64,000 bases of DNA, taken from contig NZ_JTAN02000019.1 of the NCBI RefSeq assembly GCF_000949135.2, forward strand, positions 496,001 through 560,000, in the 5' to 3' direction. The notes under the pieces are model-generated. The model saw only the letters and a list, made by a program, of their open reading frames with translations. It was not told the origin of the DNA and made no database searches. This DNA is from Burkholderia sp. USMB20. Its GTDB lineage: Bacteria; Pseudomonadota; Gammaproteobacteria; Burkholderiales; Burkholderiaceae. The position numbers were made by a program, and so were the translations under genes. This document shows positions 60,035 to 64,000 of this stretch, one piece after another (positions within the stretch are counted from its first letter, which is position 1; every line of letters starts with the position of its first letter).

Positions 60035-61780
60035 ATGGGCATCGAATTCAAACCCTACCCGTTCGTCGCCGTGCGTCATCCCCCGCACCTGCCGACCTGC
60101 AGCGCCGGCGTCGATACGCAGCGGCACCGCGTCGCGATCGTCGGCGGCGGCCCGGTGGGCCTCGCTGTCGCACTCGGCCTCGCCAATCACGGCGTCCGCA
60201 GCGTGCTGCTCGAAGCCGATGATTCGGTCTGTCACGGCAGCCGCGCGATCTGCATCTCGCGACGCAGCCTCGAGATCATCGAGCGGCTCGGCGCGCTCGA
60301 CAGCTTCATGCGCGTCGGACTGCCGTGGAGCGGCGGACGCAGTTTCCATCGTCACGACGAAGTGCTGCATTTCACGATGCCGCAGGACGAGAACCAGAAG
60401 CTGCAGCCGATGCTGAACCTCGCGCAGTATCACATCGAGCAGTTCCTGCTCGATGCCGCGCTGCGCCGCCCCGAGCTCATCGAGATCCGCTGGCAGACGA
60501 AAGTCGCGGGCGTCACGCAGCACCAGGCCGGCGCGCGCCTCGACGTCGATACGCCGCTCGGCCGCTATGCACTCGATGCCGACTGGGTCGTCGCGAGCGA
60601 CGGCGGGCGCAGCACGATACGCGATGCGCTCGGGCTGTCGCTGCAGGGCACAAGCTATGAAGGCCGCTACGTGATCGTCGACATCGCGCTCGACAGCGAC
60701 CGGCCGACCGAGCGGCTCGCGTACTTCGACCCGGCGTCGAACCCCGGCTCGACGGTACTCGTCCACAAGCAGCCGGACAACGTATGGCGGATCGACTATC
60801 AACTGCGCGACGATGAGGATCCCGAAGCGGCCGTGAAACCCGAGAACGTGATCCCGCGCGTGCAGAGCCTGCTCGACATGATGGGCGAGCGCGGCGACTG
60901 GTCGCCGATCTGGATCACGATCTACAAGGCGAACGCGCTGACGCTCGAACGCTATCGGCACGGCCGCGTGCTGTTCTGCGGCGACGCCGCCCACCTCGTG
61001 CCGATCTTCGGCGTGCGTGGCGCGAACTCGGGCATCGACGACGCCGACAACGTCGCGTGGAAACTCGCGTACGTAATTCGCGGCCTCGCGTCGGAGGCGC
61101 TGCTCGACAGCTATTCGGACGAGCGCGTGTTTGCGACGCACGAGAACCTGCGCTACGGCACCAAGAGCACCGAGTTCATGGCGCCGCCGTCGTTCGCGTT
61201 CGACCTGATGCGCAAGGCCGTGCTGACGCTCGCGGTCAGGCATCCGGCGTTGCGTTCGCTGATCAATCCGCGCCAGACGTCGGCCATCGCCTACACGGCG
61301 TCACCGCTCAATGCGGACGAGCGCGATGCGTTTTCGGCCGGGCCGTCGCCCGGCATGGTACTCGCGGAATGTCCGCTGATGCTGCACGCGTCGGGCGACA
61401 TCGGCACCGACGAAGGCATGCGTCGCGGCCACCTGACGGATCTCGTCGGTTCGCGTTTCACCGCGTTCCGCTTCATGCGCGACGGTACGTCCGATCCGTC
61501 GTTCGCCGATCTCGAACGACACCTGCACGACGCCGGCATACCGTTCGCGCTGGTCACGCTCGCACGGCACGCGGCACCGCAACAGCCGGGATGCGGCGGC
61601 TTCGATGCCGACGGCCGGCTGTTCGACCTGTACGGCGCGCGCGACGGCACCCTCTATCTCGTACGTCCGGACGGACACGTGCTCGGCCGCTGGCACGATG
61701 CACGCGCCGCCGACGTGACCGCGGCACTCGAACGCGCGCTGCACCCGCGCACGCCGGCCAACATTCAGGAGCACGCATGA
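60035..61780 (+). CDS. FAD-dependent hydroxylase (MhpA-like, class A flavoprotein monooxygenase)
   Basis: 581 aa. Dinucleotide-binding GGGPVG at 37-42, the DG motif in VVASDGGRSTIRDALG, and the FAD motif GDAAHLVPIFGVRGANSGIDDADNVAWKLAYVI. A long C-terminal domain ends with YLVRPDGHVLGRW, the thioredoxin-like part of this subfamily. Resembles 3-(3-hydroxyphenyl)propionate hydroxylases but no meta-pathway genes are adjacent. It overlaps a DUF2783 gene by four bases. Start MGIEFKPYPF is set by family layout. Confidence 0.91.
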   Translation: MGIEFKPYPFVAVRHPPHLPTCSAGVDTQRHRVAIVGGGPVGLAVALGLANHGVRSVLLEADDSVCHGSRAICISRRSLEIIERLGALDSFMRVGLPWSGGRSFHRHDEVLHFTMPQDENQKLQPMLNLAQYHIEQFLLDAALRRPELIEIRWQTKVAGVTQHQAGARLDVDTPLGRYALDADWVVASDGGRSTIRDALGLSLQGTSYEGRYVIVDIALDSDRPTERLAYFDPASNPGSTVLVHKQPDNVWRIDYQLRDDEDPEAAVKPENVIPRVQSLLDMMGERGDWSPIWITIYKANALTLERYRHGRVLFCGDAAHLVPIFGVRGANSGIDDADNVAWKLAYVIRGLASEALLDSYSDERVFATHENLRYGTKSTEFMAPPSFAFDLMRKAVLTLAVRHPALRSLINPRQTSAIAYTASPLNADERDAFSAGPSPGMVLAECPLMLHASGDIGTDEGMRRGHLTDLVGSRFTAFRFMRDGTSDPSFADLERHLHDAGIPFALVTLARHAAPQQPGCGGFDADGRLFDLYGARDGTLYLVRPDGHVLGRWHDARAADVTAALERALHPRTPANIQEHA

Positions 61781-61989
61781 TCACCGACACCGAACGCGAC
61801 ATCCTCTATACCGACCTGTGCCGCACGATGACCGGCATCGGCGAAGCCGATGCGGCGCTCTTTCTTGCCCGCTTCGCGTTGCTGGCGATCGAGGCGATCG
61901 GCGATACGGCAACCGTCAACCGCCTGATTGCCGACGCCGGCGACGGCCTGCCCGACACGGGCACACCGGCGCCGACGCACGGACGATGA
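61777..61989 (+). CDS. DUF2783 domain-containing small protein
   Basis: 70 aa, helical (TDTERDILYTDLCRTMTGIGEADAALFLARFALLAIEAIGD, then VNRLIADAGDGL). Its ATG overlaps the stop of the FAD hydroxylase as ATGA, so the two are translationally coupled. Members of this small family usually sit beside such hydroxylases and may be an accessory subunit; that role is inferred. Confidence 0.85.
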   Translation: MITDTERDILYTDLCRTMTGIGEADAALFLARFALLAIEAIGDTATVNRLIADAGDGLPDTGTPAPTHGR

Positions 61990-62215
61990 CGCATGACGCA
62001 CCATCGTGCGGCCCGTCCTTACAGATTCATTTCGAATGACAGACGAATCCTCTGGAAAAACCCGTTAAGGGTGCATAACATTACTTAACGATTCCGACCC
62101 GTCTATCGCGTTACATTGCGTGGGCGGCGCGGCGAGTCGCATGCCGCCTTCATGCAGGTTGCGGCGAAACAGCCGACGTCCGGTCATTTCGACTCAACAC
62201 AAGGAGAGGATCACC

Positions 62216-62470
62216 ATGACTCATGGCTTGATTATGTGGCTCATCATCGGCGCGATCGCCGGCTGGCTGGCGGGCGTGCTCGTCAAGGGCGGCGGGTTCG
62301 GCCTGATCGTCGACATCATCGTCGGTATCGTCGGCGCGGTGATCGGCGGCTGGCTGGCCGGGCTGCTCGGCATCACCCTCGGCAGCGGCTTCATCGGCTC
62401 GGTGATCGTCGCGGTCATCGGCGCCGTGATCCTGCTGTTCGTGATCCGGCTGTTCAGGCGCGCGGCCTGA
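62216..62470 (+). CDS. GlsB/YeaQ/YmgE family stress-response membrane protein
   Basis: 84 aa with three hydrophobic, Gly-rich helices (LIMWLIIGAIAGWLAGVL, then GLIVDIIVGIVGAVIGGWLAGLLGI, and SVIVAVIGAVILLFVIRLF). It is a small inner-membrane transglycosylase-associated family protein induced by stress in relatives; mechanism unknown. A strong AAGGAGAGG ribosome-binding site is present. The frame is open upstream but the start fits the family. Confidence 0.92.
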   Translation: MTHGLIMWLIIGAIAGWLAGVLVKGGGFGLIVDIIVGIVGAVIGGWLAGLLGITLGSGFIGSVIVAVIGAVILLFVIRLFRRAA

Positions 62471-62480
62471 CGATCTTCTC

Positions 62481-62503
62481 GCGCGCCTTCGGGCGCGCTT
62501 TCG
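62481..62503 (+). terminator. Terminator after the GlsB-type gene
   Basis: GCGCGCC, loop ttcg, GGCGCGC followed by TTTCGTT, 10 bases past the stop. Confidence 0.75.
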
Positions 62504-62553
62504 TTCGTTGCATCGAAGCGGCGCGCGGGGCATCCCCCGCGCCGCCGTCCGTT

Positions 62554-63036
62554 TCAGCGGCGCTTGCCGCGCTGCAACCAGCCGTCGAGCACGTCGGTCG
62601 TCAGCAAGCCGCTGCGCGCATCGCGTGCGCCGTCGCGGCCAACCCACACGGTACGCGGCATTTCTCCCCGCCATCCCGCATCGAGCGCCGCCCGCAGACG
62701 CTCGGGCATCGGCTCGGCGTTCGCATACTGCGCGACCTGCGGCGGCAGGTTCATTTGCGCGAGCGCCTGTGCGATTGCCGCACCGTTGTCGTCGTACGCG
62801 TCCATCGAGACCATCGCGAGTTGCACGTCCGGATGGCGGCGCTGCCACGCGACCAGATGCGCGGCGTTCTCGCGGCAGTAGCCACAATCGAGCGACCAGA
62901 TCTCGACTGCGAGCGGCCGTTCGTGCGCCGTCGCGTAGACCTTCGCGACCTCGGCCGCGCGCAGCGGCTGCAGTTCGCCGGCCCATCCCGGCAGGCTTGC
63001 GAACACGGCGCCCATCAACACGATCAGCCGTTTCAT
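62554..63036 (-). CDS. Exported thioredoxin-like protein
   Basis: 160 aa. Signal peptide 1-19 (MKRLIVLMGAVFASLPGWA), then a thioredoxin fold with the active-site pair Cys51-Gly-Tyr-Cys54 (SLDCGYCRENAAHLVAWQ) and a cis-Pro region (GEMPRTVWVG). Probably periplasmic TlpA/redoxin type. It overlaps the upstream sialidase-fold gene by four bases, which suggests joint function. Confidence 0.9.
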   Translation of the reverse strand: MKRLIVLMGAVFASLPGWAGELQPLRAAEVAKVYATAHERPLAVEIWSLDCGYCRENAAHLVAWQRRHPDVQLAMVSMDAYDDNGAAIAQALAQMNLPPQVAQYANAEPMPERLRAALDAGWRGEMPRTVWVGRDGARDARSGLLTTDVLDGWLQRGKRR

Positions 63037-64000
63037 AGCGCCCCCTCCACGGCAATCAGCCGGTAGCCGTCGTTACGCGTACGCCACGACAGGTAGATGC
63101 GGCCCGCGTCGTCGAGCAGTTGCGGGTTGTCGCTCGCGCCCGACGTCGACGCGATCACGCGCGGCGCCGACCAGTGCTCGCCGCGATCGTCCGAGCGGCG
63201 CAGCTTGATCTGCATCGTGTCGCCGTCGAACGCCTTCCATGCGAGCCAGACGACCTCGCCGCGCACGACGAGCGCCGCATGCGATGCCTGCTCGGCCGGC
63301 ACCGCCGGATTCGCGCCGAACGCCCACGGCGTGCCGCTCGGCCGGCCATCGGCGCCGATGCGCGAATAGAACACGTCGGCGCGGCCGTCGACGACGCCGA
63401 ACCACGCAAGATGGCGCGTGCCGTCCGGCGTGATCGCGAGCGCCGGCCCGTGCTCGGGGCAAGCCTCGACATGCCAGTTCGAGAACGTCGCACGCACCGG
63501 CACGACGGACTCCGATGCCGAAACAGGCAACACCGCGAGCGCATGGTCGCGGATCTGCCCCGGGAACACGTTGCGCCACACGGCTTCGATGTGCCCGGCC
63601 GGATCGATCGCCATCGCGATGCGGCAGCATTCGCAGGTGTGATCCGTCACCTTGCGCTCGGGCTCGAACGACGCGCCGCCGTCGCGCGACACCGCGTAGT
63701 AGACGGCCGCCCCTTCGTACGCCTGCCCCGCCGCCTTCGCCGCGACGAGATCGCGCTTGTCGATCCACGCGATCGCGATGTTGCCGGCCGGATCGACCGC
63801 CATCATGTCGAAGCGGTGCGTGATCGCCTGCCGGTCGCGATGCACGGTGACCGGCACGCTCCAGGTCGCGCCGCCGTCGAGCGAACGCGCGAAGCGCACC
63901 ATGCCGGTGTACGGCGCATCCAGCGGCATCGACCACGATACGTACACCGCGCGACCGTCCGGGCTCGTCGCAATCTTCGGGCGATTCTCCGCGCTCGTGT
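63033..64000 (-). CDS. Sialidase-fold (BNR/Asp-box) exported protein, N-terminus outside window
   Basis: C-terminal about 322 codons of a beta-propeller protein; the frame remains open to the window edge. Asp-box repeats are visible as SLDGGATWS, SRDGGASFE and SDDRGEHWS. An unusual cysteine cluster, HTCECCRIAMAIDP, lies between blades. This is not a proven sialidase; propellers of this type occur in many secreted proteins. It is cotranscribed with the thioredoxin-like gene. Confidence 0.85.
   Translation of the reverse strand, partial: TSAENRPKIATSPDGRAVYVSWSMPLDAPYTGMVRFARSLDGGATWSVPVTVHRDRQAITHRFDMMAVDPAGNIAIAWIDKRDLVAAKAAGQAYEGAAVYYAVSRDGGASFEPERKVTDHTCECCRIAMAIDPAGHIEAVWRNVFPGQIRDHALAVLPVSASESVVPVRATFSNWHVEACPEHGPALAITPDGTRHLAWFGVVDGRADVFYSRIGADGRPSGTPWAFGANPAVPAEQASHAALVVRGEVVWLAWKAFDGDTMQIKLRRSDDRGEHWSAPRVIASTSGASDNPQLLDDAGRIYLSWRTRNDGYRLIAVEGAL

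Overview
The window looks like a core stretch of the large chromosome of a Burkholderia, probably from the cepacia complex. The reasons are the very high GC content with strong G/C bias at third codon positions, the tmRNA tag ANDDTFALAA, the block gyrA-serC-pheA-tyrA-aroA-cmk-rpsA-ihfB-lapA-lapB followed by heptose and UDP-glucuronate genes, and an Fds-type soluble formate dehydrogenase. These assignments come from reading protein sequences by eye; no database search was run.

Layout, 0-16 kb: a truncated etfB; the methionine importer metN-metI-metQ (minus); an alpha/beta hydrolase (plus); an HDAC-like deacetylase (minus); mltB (plus); then a long minus-strand series. Read in transcription order, that series is rpsA, ihfB, terminator, lapA, lapB, ugd, hldA, hldD, a ComEA-like protein and cysM. 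It joins translation and nucleoid functions to LPS core precursors and LPS-assembly control.

16-31 kb: aromatic amino acid and serine genes (serC, pheA, tyrA, aroA, then cmk), all minus, preceded by a DUF2059 gene and gyrA. Divergent from gyrA, across a 536-bp spacer, is an ompA-like gene, then ubiG, gph and the tmRNA gene. After two small exported proteins comes a ModE-like regulator, divergent from the formate dehydrogenase operon.

31-48 kb: fdsG-fdsB-fdsA-fdsD without an fdsC/fdhD gene between A and D; an FAD monooxygenase; a TPR protein; a citrate/tricarballylate-type MFS carrier; a poorly recognised ORF; one complete ISL3-family insertion sequence with 8-bp target duplications sitting at the A/T-rich edge of a transcription terminator; a DUF2968 protein; a glutamine-amidotransferase-like hydrolase; and a GntR regulator with an amidase.

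48-64 kb: dsbB; a purine salvage set (xdhC, add, guaD) without xdhA/xdhB next to it; a manganese (yybP-ykoY) riboswitch controlling a UPF0016/GDT1 exporter; a frameshifted DUF4136 lipoprotein gene; pepN; fbp; tRNA-Thr(CGU); a LuxR-type regulator; an FAD hydroxylase with a DUF2783 partner; a GlsB/YeaQ membrane protein; a thioredoxin-like protein; and a truncated sialidase-fold gene. There is no prophage, CRISPR array or obvious genomic island. The one clear mobile element is the ISL3 copy. I see no convincing new multi-gene system. The best leads are the riboswitch, the IS placement, the incomplete xdh and fds gene sets, and the frameshifted lipoprotein gene.
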